Assembly (NCBI GenBank): GCA_026874595.1
Contig: CM049308.1
Location: 42,727,327-42,791,326 of the forward strand
Length of the DNA: 64,000 nt
Source of the DNA: Sipunculus nudus
Taxonomy: Eukaryota > Annelida > Sipuncula > Golfingiida > Sipunculidae
Direction: 5' to 3'
Shown: positions 12,486-23,479 of the stretch, one piece after another
Position numbering within the stretch: position 1 is the first letter of the stretch
Layout of the letters: every line of letters starts with the position of its first letter
Notes under the pieces: generated by a model
The model's database searches: none
The model's input: the letters and a program-made list of their open reading frames with translations, nothing else
Told to the model about the DNA's origin: nothing
Made by a program: the position numbers and the translations under genes

Positions 12486-13617
12486 TGAGTGACATATGGT
12501 TTTTAGTGTTCTTGGTGACATGTGGTTTTTAGTGTTCTTGGTGACATGTGGTTTTTAGTGTTCTTGGTGACATGTGGTTTACTTTTCTGGGTGACATGTG
12601 ATTTACTGTTCTTTGTGACATGTGGTTTATTGTTCTGGGTGACATGTGGTTTATTGTTCTCGGTGTCATATAGTTTACTGTTCTGGGTGACGTGTAATTT
12701 ACTGTTCCGGGTGACATTCGGTTTATTATTCTCGGTGTCATGTGGTTTACTATTCCGGGTGACATTCGGTTTATTATTCTCTGTGTCATGTGGTTTACTG
12801 TTCCGGGTGACATGTGGTTTACTGTTCCGGATGACATGTAGTTTACTGTTTTATGTAACATGTGGTTTATTGTTCTCGGTGCCATGTGGTTTACTGTTCC
12901 GGGTGACATGTAGTTTACTGTTTTGGGTGACATGTGGTTTATTTTTCTCTGTGTCATGTGGTTTACTGTTCCGGGTGACATGTAGTTTACTGTTTTGGGT
13001 GACATGTGGTTTATTATTCTCGGTGCCATGTGGTTAACTGTTCCGGGTGACATGTAGTTTACTGTTTTGGGTGACATGTGGTTTATTATTCTCTGTGTCA
13101 GGTGGTTTACTGTTCCGGGTGACATGTGGTTAACTGTTCCGGGTGACATGTAGTTTACTGTTTTGGGTGACATGTGGTTTATTGTTCTCGGTGCCATGTG
13201 GTTTACTGTTCCGGGTGACATGTAGTTTACTGTTTTGGGTGACATGTGGTTTATTATTCTCGGTGCCATGTGGTTAACTGTTCCGGGTGACATGTAGTTT
13301 ACTGTTTTGGGTGACATGTGGTTTATTATTCTCTGTGTCATGTGGTAAACTGTTCCGGGTGACATGTAGTTTACTGTTTTGGGTGACATGTGGTTTATTA
13401 TTCTCGGTGCCATGTGGTTTACTGTTCCGGGTGACATGTAGTTTACTGTTTTGGGTGACATGTGGTATTATTCTCGGTGCCATGTGATTTACTGTTCCGG
13501 GTGACATGTAGTTTACTGTTTTGGGTGACATGTGGTTTATTATTCTCGGTGCCATGTGGTTTACTTTTCGGGGTGACATGTAGTTTACTGTTTTGGGTGA
13601 CACGTGGTTTACTGTCG
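12486..13617. repeat. 24-bp minisatellite with 72-bp higher-order unit
   Basis: About 46 copies of a 24-bp unit of the form GGTGACATGTGGTTTACTGT plus four bases, with a few 26-bp units at the left end. From about 12900 rightward the units cycle in threes, with ATGTAGTTTACTGTTTT, ATGTGGTTTATTATTCT and a CCATGTGG type, making a 72-bp higher-order repeat. Because 24 is a multiple of 3, long frames stay open on both strands (about 310 codons on minus, 171 on plus). These are a by-product of the period, not evidence of a gene. Confidence 0.95.
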
Positions 13618-13640
13618 GGATGTTAGTTTGGCTGACGTAC

Positions 13641-13836
13641 CTGAGCTAGCGGCCGGCCGTGAGTCTGTGGCTGTGTACAGGTAGAGATCTGGATGATGTT
13701 TAAACTGCTCCTCCACATAATGAGAGTGATCAGGGCACCTACAAGAATCCCTCGACTTAACACCAAGCTCACTACATTCATCCTTCCACGTAACACGCCG
13801 GACTTCTTCATCAAGTCCTATAGGCCTCATCAAACA
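13641..13836 (-). CDS. Weak candidate internal exon, unknown protein
   Basis: On the minus strand an AG acceptor (TTAAGGCAG) precedes 13836, and a good donor (CTCAG|GTACGT) follows 13641. The 196-nt span is open in two frames. One frame gives a polar, Cys/His-containing peptide (DECSELGVKSRDSCRCPDHS). The other, starting at an ATG in fair context, gives a short basic tail plus a hydrophobic stretch (ILVGALITLIMW) like a signal anchor. I recognise neither. Base composition is less AT-rich than its surroundings. It could be a real exon or chance open sequence. Confidence 0.2.
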
Positions 13837-15231
13837 CTGCCTTAACCAGGTGAGGATTATGTAAAGAGATGCCTGACCGTAGATTAAATGTTAAGATTGA
13901 AGTTCATCTTGTTGAGGAAGCCGATCTGAGCTTGTTCATAGAACTGTGGACTGGTTGAATTCTGGTCAAATCACCGATGACGCTGAGCTGCCTTCTCACA
14001 CTGTGAACATGTAATTGAGCTTGCTGCTTGTCGGGGGTATTTATGTGGTATAGCTTAGGCGGCCTGTACCGTTCTCCTCGGCTACAGTAATACCAAAGTG
14101 TTTACAGCCGTACAGCCAAATCAGTATAGGTTCACTTAGCAAGGTGCAAGACCCGGGGCTCTGACCATGGTCCATAGCATAAGCGCCTCCCCGCCATATA
14201 ACTTATCGTTTTTATTATTATTACTAGCTTTTCCTTTCCGTTCGTTATTTTGCACATGAAGATCAGTTTAGTTTCATCCTAAATACAACAGACGGTGTGT
14301 TAATATAATAAACGCTGGCTAACCAAGTTTAATATAAATCGATAACGCAACAACACTCTCGTGACAGGTGACCATTTTGCATACAAAACATCCTTTTTTA
14401 TCTTAGTCATTAATAAAACATTAATTGTCTATCTCGTTAGTGTATATTAGTGACTTGCGTCTTTGATACGTTTTTATTTACATTCCTGCATCTGATGCAC
14501 TTGATATAACAAATACCTGTACCCATAAATACTGGTTAAATACAAAATCTGCATTAGGCTTATGAAGAAGTTAAAGGTGGTTCGTTATCATTCGTTGAGT
14601 TCTAGACGTGGGCTGTCTGTGCGCTGGTGGAAGGGATGCTCGGGTTGCGGCACTGAGTGGGCGTGGCATGCTAAGCTTCCAGCTAGTTGACAGCGCGGTC
14701 TATGGCTGCTGTTTTAGGGGCGCTTGACAGTTTTTTTCTTGGTCCTGTGATGACTTATGTAATATCATCGATACTAGCTATATTTGCTCTATCTTTACAA
14801 AATTTCTTCTTATTTTGGTGAAAATAAACATTAACACTCAATATCTGTCCACCGTTACTTTTCCGAGGAAGCGGCTTTGCCCGGTCTCCGTTCATTCATT
14901 AATTCATTCATTGTATTATTCACCCTTTTTTTAAAACCTTTGAATTTGATTTTTTTTTTAATATTTATTTGGTGGCTGTAACTTGAAAGCCCCTATATTG
15001 CACACTTGATTTGGCCTCATTTCCTGTCCGGCAATGTAAGAAAAACACCTTAAGTCGGCCATATTCAGCTGTAAAGACGATTCAGGAACATATACAACAA
15101 AAGTCTAAACCACCTTCTTATATTTAAATCCTACTTCTTCATGACTTCTCTCTCATAAATCTAAATCAGTGGGTGTATTTATGCCAGTTTTTGTTCGCAT
15201 GGATATTCAGGGTGTGTTGTTTGTTGTGTTA
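13837..15231. other. Unannotated spacer between the minisatellites
   Basis: Mixed-composition sequence with no recognised exon or transposon terminus. Confidence 0.4.
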
Positions 15232-17060
15232 GTGTTTGATGACAGTTAAGGGGTGTTAAGTCGGGCCTGCCTTTGATGACAATCACGGTGTGTTATGTCG
15301 GGCCTGTCTTTGATGACAATCACGGTGTGTTAAGTCGGGCCTAGGTTTTCATGACAGTCACGGTGTGTTAAATCGGGCCTGCCTTTGATGACAATCACGG
15401 TGTGTTAAGTCGGGCCTGGCTTTTGATGACAGTCGCGGTGTGTTAAGTCGGGCCTAGGTTTTCATGACAGTCACGGTGTGTTAAGTCGGGCCTGCCTTTG
15501 ATGATAGTCACGGTGTGTTAAGTCGGGCCTGCCTTTGATGACAATCACGGTGTGTTAAGCTGGGATTTGGCTTTGATGGCAATCACGGTGTGTTAAGTCG
15601 GGCCTAGGTTTTGATGATAGTCACGGTGTTAAGTCGGGCCTGCCTTTTATGACAATCACGGTGTGTTAAGCTGGGGGTTGGCTTTGATGGCAATCACGGT
15701 GTGTTAAGTCGGGCCTAGGTTTTGATGATAGTCACGGTGTGTAAACTCGGGCCTAGATTTTGATGATAGTCACGGTGTGTTAAGTCGGGCCTGCCTTTGA
15801 TGACAATCACGGTGTGTTAAGTCGGGCCTAGGTTTTCATGACAGTCACGGTGTGTTAAGTCGGGCCTGCCTTTGATGACAATCACGGTGTGTTAAGTGGG
15901 CCTGCCTTTGATGACAATCACGGTGTGTTAAGCTGGGGGTTGGCTTTGATGGCAACCACGGTGTGTTAAGTCGGGCCGGGCTTTTGATGACAGTCGCGGT
16001 GTGTTAAGTCGGGCCTAGGTTTTCATGACAGTCACGGTGTGTTAAGTCGGGCCTGCCTTTGATGATAATCACGGTGTGTTAAGCTGGGGGTTGGCTTTGA
16101 TGGCAATCACGATGTGTTAAGTCGGGCCTAGGTTTTGATGATAGTCACGGTGTGTTAACTCGGGCCTAGATTTTGATGATAGTCACGGTGTGTTAAGTCG
16201 GGCCTGCCTTTGATGACAATCACGGTGAGTTAAGCTGGGGTTTGGCTTTGATTGCAAACACGGTGTGTTAAGTCCGGCCTAGGTTTTGATGATAGTCACG
16301 GTGTTAAGTCGGGCCTGCCTTTTATGACAATCACGGTGTGTTAAGCTGGGGGTTGGCTTTGATGGCAATCACGGTGTGTTAAGTCGGGCCTGCCTTTGAT
16401 GATTATCACGGTGGGTTAAGCTGGGGGTTAGCTTTGATGGCAATCACGGTGTGTTAAGTCGGGCCCAGGTTTTGAATACAGTCACGGTGTGTTCTGTAAA
16501 GTCGGGCCTCGGTTTGATGACAGTCACGGTGTGTGAAGTCGGGCCTTGAATTGGTTTCGATGACAGTGACGGTGTGTTAATTCGGGCCTGGGTTGAATGA
16601 CAGTCACGATGTGTTCTGATAAAACGGGCCTGGTTTTGAAGATGGTTACGGTGTGTTCTGTTAATTCGGGTCTGTCTTTTGATTACAGTCACAGTGTGTT
16701 CTGTTAAGTCAGGTCTATACCTTTTGATGACAGTCACGGTGTGTTCTGTTAAGTCGGGTCTGGCTTTTGATTACAGTCACGGTGTGTTCTGTTAAGTCAG
16801 GTCTATACCTTTTGATGACAGTCACGGTGTGTTCTGTTAAGTCAGGTCTATACCTTTTGATGACAGTCACGGTGTGTTCTGTTAAGTCAGGTCTATACCT
16901 TTTGATGACAGTCACGGTGTGTTCTGTTAAGTCGGGCCTGGCTTTCGATGACAGTTACGGTGTGTTAAGTCGAGCCTGGCTTTCGATGACAGTCACGGGC
17001 ATGTCCACCTGAGGCTCCCCCTTGTCTACGCCCCTGGGTTTTGATGACAGTCAAGGTGTG
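15232..17060. repeat. 37/38-bp minisatellite grading into a 45-bp variant
   Basis: About 45 units share the core CACGGTGTGTTAAGTCGGGC followed by CT, a short variable stretch and TTTGATGACA. Left and centre units are 37-38 bp and fall into several subtypes (GCCTTTGATGACAATCACGG; AGGTTTTGATGATAGTCACG; a GCTGGGGGTTGGC type). They recur in mixed order. From about 16600 the unit gains TTCTG and a longer CTATACC linker and becomes 45 bp. The last few 45-bp copies are nearly identical and stay open in frame as a 15-residue repeat. No gene is implied. Confidence 0.95.
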
Positions 17061-19530
17061 TTGTTTGTCCTGCCTGGGTTTAGATGCCAGCCAGATTGTC
17101 TCGTGTTTTGTCTGGCCCTGGGTTTGCCTGATGCATTGTTGTCACCTGACCATGATAAATTGCATTGTTTTGAGGTGGGCAGGAGAGGCGGTGTGAAAGT
17201 ATCCACTATATGCCGCTTTAGGCCAAAATATATTTGCCAGAAGATACCGGTACTTAATTAGGTTCATTTTTGCTGTATAAAAATTGAAGAGGTAGAGATT
17301 TACCTAAATCCGACTTCCAGCTATCACACAGATACAGAAATAGTTACTTTGTTATTGTTTAAGCCATACGACTAAAGTAGAAGCAGCCTGTGAAGTCTTG
17401 GAGGTGCAGATGTCTGGTGTCCTGAGCAGATTTAATCCACTGAATAACCATGTCAGGTGGATTGAATATCTATACCAAGCCAGCAAATCCATCCCTCCTT
17501 CGGCATATATCGTGACTCAGTGTCCGTTTCAGTCCATCACAAAATTCAGATAAGTGCATATATGACCGGAAGACCTCAGTTGGTGAAACAAGCATCAACG
17601 TTTTCATGTTTGTACTTTTAAGATACGTTTACACGTAAAATGGTAGCCAGTCGAAAATCCAATAAGGCCGCCGTTTTTTCATGATGGGCACCATAACCCC
17701 CTTCTCATTAAAATTTGGATGTAACATTTGTAAGAGTGGTCAGATTTCACTGATTATTTTTTATCATTTAGTATAGTTATGAGGTATGGAGACTCCAATC
17801 ATGGCATGTCCAAATGTCTCCGGTGCATATTATAGTAGTAATGGTGTATGTCAAACGCGTAACTTGCTCCTTTTTTTCTTTTCGAGTAGTAATTAACATG
17901 TTTACTCAGTTAAAGCAATAATTTGTATGGAGGGGGTTATACAGGACCCTGTATGTCTGTTTCACTGCCCGTTGGTCTATATGTTAATAAGTCCGTTGAT
18001 GTATGTTCTTGTAAACGTTACCACTATAACGCTGTTTATTACGTTTTTTTTTTATTTCCACAACAGATCTTCATGTTTATTATTTGTAAAGTTTTTTTTA
18101 GTTGTGCCTCTATATATGTTGTGTGGTTGGCGAAATACCCACACATACAATATCTCAACCATGACAGCAAGCATTCACAAAGGAAATCCGTTCTTTAGTT
18201 TGTATTCGTAGAATACAAGTCCCGAAGCCCTTTGTTGAATTGTTGAGTTGCTGATTTTACAGATTACTCACATGACTAAGATCCCTAAATCGCTGTTCTT
18301 AGTTTCTCTTCATTAATGTGTTTTCTTAATGTCTTTCACTAAAGGTGCTCCCATTATAAATTTCTGGAAACGCCACTGAGAATGTTGTGTGGAGTACGCC
18401 CAGCCACATCTACAGTAAAATATAACACATGGGCACCATTGAAACATAAAAGAACAGCACTTAAAATATAAAGTGTATAAATAGATAAATACTTGGGCAA
18501 ATATTTACAAGTAAAAAATATACATATTTTGTTCGTAATACTGTCAGCTGAGCCATAGCGACCATGGGACACTTGTTGCATTCAGGTTGTATGATGAATT
18601 GAAAGATTCTGATAAATACGTTAAGGAGTTGGGAAATTAATCGGTGAAGAAAATTGATTCCGATTAAATTTCTGTAAAATAGTTCATAATCCTGAACTGT
18701 CTTACTTAAATACAATAAGGAGTTATAATTAACAGACACTGTAATTAAAGAGTGATGCCTGGGTATGTTTATATTGTGCTTCGTTCACCTGGAGGTCCAC
18801 ATAGATGCACACTTAATCTTTATATATTGTATATGATCTAAACACTGAATAATTCTTTATAAGACCATTAACAATTAAAAATTAAAAAATTATCCCATAG
18901 TGCATGTCGGTAAGACCCACAATATAAATCAAGTAGTTGTAATCTACGACATGTACAGATTTCCAAATTTCTTAAACTAGAGCTGAATAGCTTTTCATAC
19001 TATTTAAAATTTGGTAAGAGGTTTCAAATTTCAACAAAACAAGTATGGATACAGATTTATTTTCAAAAGCTTATCTCGTGATTGAATACAACAGATACGG
19101 ACAATACATTAAACCACAGATCCGAAATGGGCAATATGAGAGATATGGACAGAAAAAGATTTAGCTTAACTGCCTATCGCTTTTTATAAATAAAATTAAA
19201 TGTGCTCTATTGACATTTTTTTTTTATTCCCAAGTGAGTCTTATTACTCGACCTTTAGTGTTAATGTGCTCTTGTATGCAAAGTCATAATCTGATAACAA
19301 TTTCAATTGTCTTTAGCATCAGGGGTATTGTTGTTGTATGTTGCTATTTAATTTACATATGCAAAAATATATTTTCAACAGAAACACGAATTCCAGAACT
19401 ACAAAAATTTTATCATGTTATATTTATGTAAACTACGGATGGCAGACTAGATGCTTTGCAGTTGTAGTTTTTACGATATAAGAGTCAATATATACTATAT
19501 GTACTTCTATTATACAACTGATTTTAATTT
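17061..19530. other. Unannotated sequence
   Basis: No exon, RNA gene or transposon end recognised. AT-rich with short frames only. Confidence 0.4.
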
Positions 19531-19551
19531 AAACTGATTTAAAATCAGTTT
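19531..19551. repeat. Perfect palindrome around TTAAA
   Basis: Arms AAACTGATTT and AAATCAGTTT flank a single central A. It may be a chance palindrome in AT-rich DNA or the relic of a short inverted-repeat element. Confidence 0.7.
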
Positions 19552-19714
19552 CAATTAATATCATTGTTCAATTGAGCACATTTAAATGATGCATTTATTA
19601 ACAAAGAAATGATAATCAAGCAACAAATAGATTGTAAGCGAACAACAAAGCAAAATGTAGAAAGTATAACGGAAATTTGGTTTAAACAATAAACAAAATT
19701 AAAAACTGGTCAAG

Positions 19715-19914
19715 CAGAAGCAGATCCAGGGGAGGGGTCCAGGAACCCCCCCCCCCCCCTTTTTTTCATCCAAAGCAACCGTTTTTTATGGGATTCAGAC
19801 AAAATATGCGGCCCCTACTCCGGACCTTGGGACCTTTTTTTTAGTTTTTTTTGTTGGTCCTCCTGGGTTTGACCCCCCCCCCCCCCCTTTTCATAAATCC
19901 TGGATCCGCCCCTG
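19715..19914. mobile_element. Short TIR element (MITE) with oligo-C tracts
   Basis: The left end begins CAGAAGCAGATCCAGG, and the right end, read in reverse complement, begins CAGGGGCGGATCCAGG: imperfect terminal inverted repeats. The flanks are TCAAG at 19710-19714 and TCAAG at 19915-19919, a 5-bp direct repeat consistent with target duplication. Internal C runs near each end (about 19747-19758 and 19873-19887) are followed by T runs, in direct rather than inverted orientation. At 200 bp it cannot encode a transposase. The superfamily is uncertain. Confidence 0.65.
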
Positions 19915-20100
19915 TCAAGGCAGGTATATCGGAGTTTTTATTTGGTTAAAATGGTTTCAGCAGACAATAAATCCTAGGATTCGATTTAACAAATAAAATC
20001 GGACAAATGAACCATGTTTACTTACCAATTGCATGATCTCAAAGCGCTCGATCAACGGCGGTCACCTTGATAAATGGCCGCCATCGCTTTACTTACATAC

Positions 20101-20184
20101 GCGATTACTTTCCTTTAGGAATCTGTAGAGTTCGTAAGTGGCAGCAACCACTTGCAGGTTCATCTCTCGGTTAAAGTAAGCCAT
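20101..20184 (-). CDS. Weak candidate first coding exon, unknown protein
   Basis: On the minus strand an ATG in fair context (GGAATGG) at 20184 opens 28 codons beginning MAYFNREMNLQVVAATYELY. They end in phase 0 at a donor-like CGC|GTATGT. Upstream sequence is GC-richer with CpG (TTTCGCGGGCAG), which would suit a 5' exon, or an acceptor if this is internal. The phase is compatible with the candidate exon at 13641-13836. I do not recognise the protein. Confidence 0.2.
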
Positions 20185-20346
20185 TCCTAACTCTGCCCGC
20201 GAAATGTTTTTCCCCCCTCAATTTAAATTTATGGTTTACTCCATCAGTTCTCGTACAGGACAGTTGTGCAATTCAATTAATCTGTAAACCTTGCATAAAA
20301 TTTTCTTTCGTTTCCTTGATGGGGATGTTCTAAGGATTCAGATTCT

Positions 20347-20434
20347 GACCTCAGTACATCTCTAAAATCTTCTGACACCCACAATGTTCAGACCTCATTA
20401 CATCTCTAAAATCTTCTAACACCCACAATGTCAT
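20347..20434. repeat. Two-copy tandem duplication, 44 bp
   Basis: GACCTCAGTACATCTCTAAA at 20347 is repeated with few changes at 20391, each copy continuing to ACACCCACAATGT. Confidence 0.9.
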
Positions 20435-20934
20435 CAGACACAGCTATAACTGCTTCATGATCGTCAGAGATCTGTTTTGGACTGATATAGGCTTACATTT
20501 TCTGACTTTTTCAACACCAAAGGAATTCTAGAGAATTGAAAAACGGCCATATGGTTAATGCGTCAGTACTTGATTCGTTGCCTTTTTATGTATCCCAGTA
20601 TCCATATTTTGCAACATTTATTGAGAATATTTTCGCAAGGCTCTTTTTGTGCAAAATTCCCATCAATGTTGGGGTTGCATGAAGGGTGTCTGGTAAAATG
20701 GCTAAGGTAAAAATAAGGAGGAATACAGGATGTGATAGTTGTTACAGATGTCTCTTTTATTGTATGTGTATGTGCAGCGCTAGCATTGGCCGTTGCTATG
20801 ACGGCATAGCCCGGCCCACGCGTGGGGTCTGACGTGTACACAGCGGTCATTCTAGTCTGGGGTTTTCTCGCCTGGCCGGCCAACGTGTGAACCCTGATAT
20901 GTAGAAACACAGCGATGTTGTCCTAGATGTTTCC

Positions 20935-21472
20935 TGTAACGTATGTACTATAAGGTTCTTTGGATTGTTCGGGAAATGGAAATTTCTCGGCTTGGGGTGA
21001 GAAGTTATAAATAGGGGGCTGTATTTTAGAGCCAGGAGGGAGGTGAGAGAATATTCCAGCGGACACAGAAGAGTGGACCTTCTCATATAATTGCGGCAGT
21101 TATAGCTTTTCTTCGAAATTTGTAACGGATTTTATATAGTCTTCAGTTTACCTTTCAGATCACTGCCAGGATTTCACTTTTGGATTACAGTAGACTGATT
21201 TTGTGATTACATTGGACTGTTATTCTCTGAGAAGATTTGTGTGAACTACTCATCCGGCTTATCCATTTGAAGGACTTGTCGCTGTGACAGTGGTGGTATC
21301 CAGGTACTGTGCACTTTATTTATTATGCTGTGTGATTGTGTTGATTAGCTGTTATACTGTTGTTGTACTGTGTAATTGTATTGACTTAGTGTATTTTAAT
21401 GTTAGGGTTGTTTTAAGAACAAATTATAATTATTTGTTAACAAAAACCACCGACTTCTTTATTCATTTCACA
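20935..21472 (+). mobile_element. Probable solo LTR (about 538 bp)
   Basis: The segment begins TGTAACG and ends TTTCACA, giving the TG...CA ends of an LTR. It is flanked on both sides by TTTCC (20930-20934 and 21473-21477), a perfect 5-bp target duplication. A TATA-like TTATAAATAGG lies about 70 bp in, where an LTR promoter would sit. The last 40 bases (AAAAACCACCGACTTC) read like the U5 end of Gypsy-type LTRs. No gag-pol sequence or second LTR was seen nearby, so it looks like a recombined solo LTR. Gypsy affiliation is a guess. Confidence 0.6.
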
Positions 21473-21479
21473 TTTCCTA

Positions 21480-23040
21480 GTGTTACAGATTCTGATTTTA
21501 TTTTTTTTTCTCCATTACAGGATTTATGTTCGTCATGACTACCTGATCTGTTGATATTAGGTTCCGTAACATAGTTTCATAGTTAAAATCAATCTAGTAT
21601 AGATATAATGACATCGCCCTGCATCATATTTGCTGAAAAGTTTAATGCTTGTTTATAATAATATATCTGTGAAGTTGATTCCAAAAATGGTGCCTGCATA
21701 CTGCTCTAGTGCGTCACATTTTTTTTTAAAATACAGGGATGCTTGTTTTGTTGGTTTAGCAATTTTGCTTTCCTCAGCCATTTGTTGGGTATATATCCAT
21801 TGTGTCTTACCTTAGTCACCAGAATATCTGCCCAGACACTATTCTTGATTAACTCTTAGCAAGAAAACTTCTGAAAATATTATTCTAACCATAATCCGTT
21901 CATGGTTAGTTATATAATAAGTATAAGAAAAAAAATGCTAGTGCTACATATGTGGGCGTTTTACATCCATAGAGTGACAGAAAAAAATTTTGGAATTAAA
22001 CTTGGGGACCAAGAAAATCATGGGCATCACATACAGTTTCCCGGGCCTGTTTTGGAAACAATGGGAAAATGTGTTGGAAACAAAGAGAAAAAGCTTGAGC
22101 TGTGGTATCCCAAATGGTATGGAGAGGGCTACAGAATTGTTTTGATGCATGTTATATATGTTTGGCGAATATTTCTGTCTTAAAGTGCAAAAGATAATCT
22201 TCTATAAACAACCCTGACCTAGCATGAGCAATCATACCTGGGCCACCACCAGGAGAAGTATTAGTTCCAGTTCTCACTAGCCTGGTGATGCTCTGAAAGA
22301 CCTTATCATTCGAAGATACAGAAGATCAGGACGTCGTGGTCCAATCGGTCAGCTGTTCAACTTTCCCACAGTCATTCGCCCAGCAAAATATAAATGACTT
22401 GGTTTTTTATTAAGATTGATTCAATGATCAAGGCTGAATTACATGGTTCAAAGTTATGGGGAAATATTCTAACTCCATTAACAAAGTTTGCCTTTTTAAG
22501 AGCTTTTACAAAGATGCTGTTTCTTTTTTATTTTGGAAGATGAATTGTGTAGTCTGTTGATGGAAAAAACTGTTTTGTGCTATTGGCTGCGAGTATTATG
22601 CAGACGGATGAAGAATATTTATTGATAGCTCAAAAGCTAGCTTAACCTGTTGTTGCAAACCGCCAATGATTTTGCTTCAATTTCGATGTACTCTGTAGGA
22701 ATCCGGAGGGCCCGGAGAATACCACCGGTCATTACAACTTACAATTTTTTTAAGATGCAGGGCGGTGTAATCAGTCCCTAGACAAGAAGGAACCCTTCAT
22801 TAATTTCTAGTACGCCAATATCGTGGGAACGGTGCACGTGGATACCCCATACTATATTTTTTATAGACAAGCTTTGGGCGAAGACAACCAAAAGTTTGAC
22901 TTAATTCAACCGCCCACTCTCCTCCCTGGGGCTCAGGCTTCAGCCTTTTCAGTGTTTCAAGGGGTCAAGGGGGAACAGTTGAGCTCAGCAAGGTGGCCGT
23001 AGTTTAGACAAGTGTAGAGACAGCATTAATCAGACACAGG
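21480..23040. other. Unannotated sequence
   Basis: One open frame (plus, 21902-22183) and a following short run (LKDLIIRRYRRSGRRGP near 22290) look mildly protein-like, but I cannot assign them to a family. No transposon ends found. Confidence 0.35.
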
Positions 23041-23048
23041 GAGAGGAT

Positions 23049-23085
23049 GCGTATTTTGCCATTAAAGTTTAATGGCAAAATATGC
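23049..23085. repeat. Near-perfect 37-bp inverted repeat
   Basis: Left arm GCGTATTTTGCCATTAAA, one-base centre, right arm TTTAATGGCAAAATATGC: 17 of 18 positions pair. It would extrude as a cruciform or form a tight hairpin if transcribed. No matching element boundaries were found around it. Confidence 0.85.
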
Positions 23086-23479
23086 ATACCACTTAATTTA
23101 AACCGGGATACTTTATCAACTCTTCACAGACCTGTCAAGTCAATCTGAGAAAGTATTCCATCACGTTGATATACCCGACCTCTGCGTCTCAGAGTTATGG
23201 AGATTGCCCACGATCCCCTTATGCGTCACGGCGCTCAGTTGAAGTTTGAAATTTTAGCAAACGCAAAATATGAAAAATATTATATTGTAATGTTTTTCAT
23301 ATATATAAGCATATGAGAGACTAAGAGGAAAGGGGCCCTCCTAATTGGTTATAGTAAAGTTCTAAATATATGATTGCAAAACTAATACTCTGACAAGACT
23401 GTCATGAAGAAAAAAAGTAAAAGTTTTGAGATACTGTGATGCATATGGAAAATCTAAAGATTGACAGGCGAGTGGACAG

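Noticed and set aside
12522-13603. Long repeat-coded open frames (310 and 171 codons)
   Set aside because: They follow from a 24-bp period and are open on both strands at once, with no domain or splice context.
16444-17012. Open frames with a 15-residue repeat (MTVTVCSVKSGLYLL)
   Set aside because: Product of the 45-bp minisatellite unit; open on both strands.
20110-20195. tRNA-like reading of the plus strand (AGGAAT...ATTCCT with an AAGTGG/CCACTT hairpin)
   Set aside because: The T arm is not next to the acceptor strand and no full cloverleaf forms.
20935-21571. Alternative LTR end at CCGTAACA (21571) or TGTTACA (21487)
   Set aside because: Neither end gives matching flanks, whereas the end at 21472 gives a perfect TTTCC duplication.
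21902-22390. Protein-like frames around KLGDQENHGHHIQFPG and RRYRRSGRRGPIG
   Set aside because: Possibly a decayed transposon, but no motif I can name and no termini.
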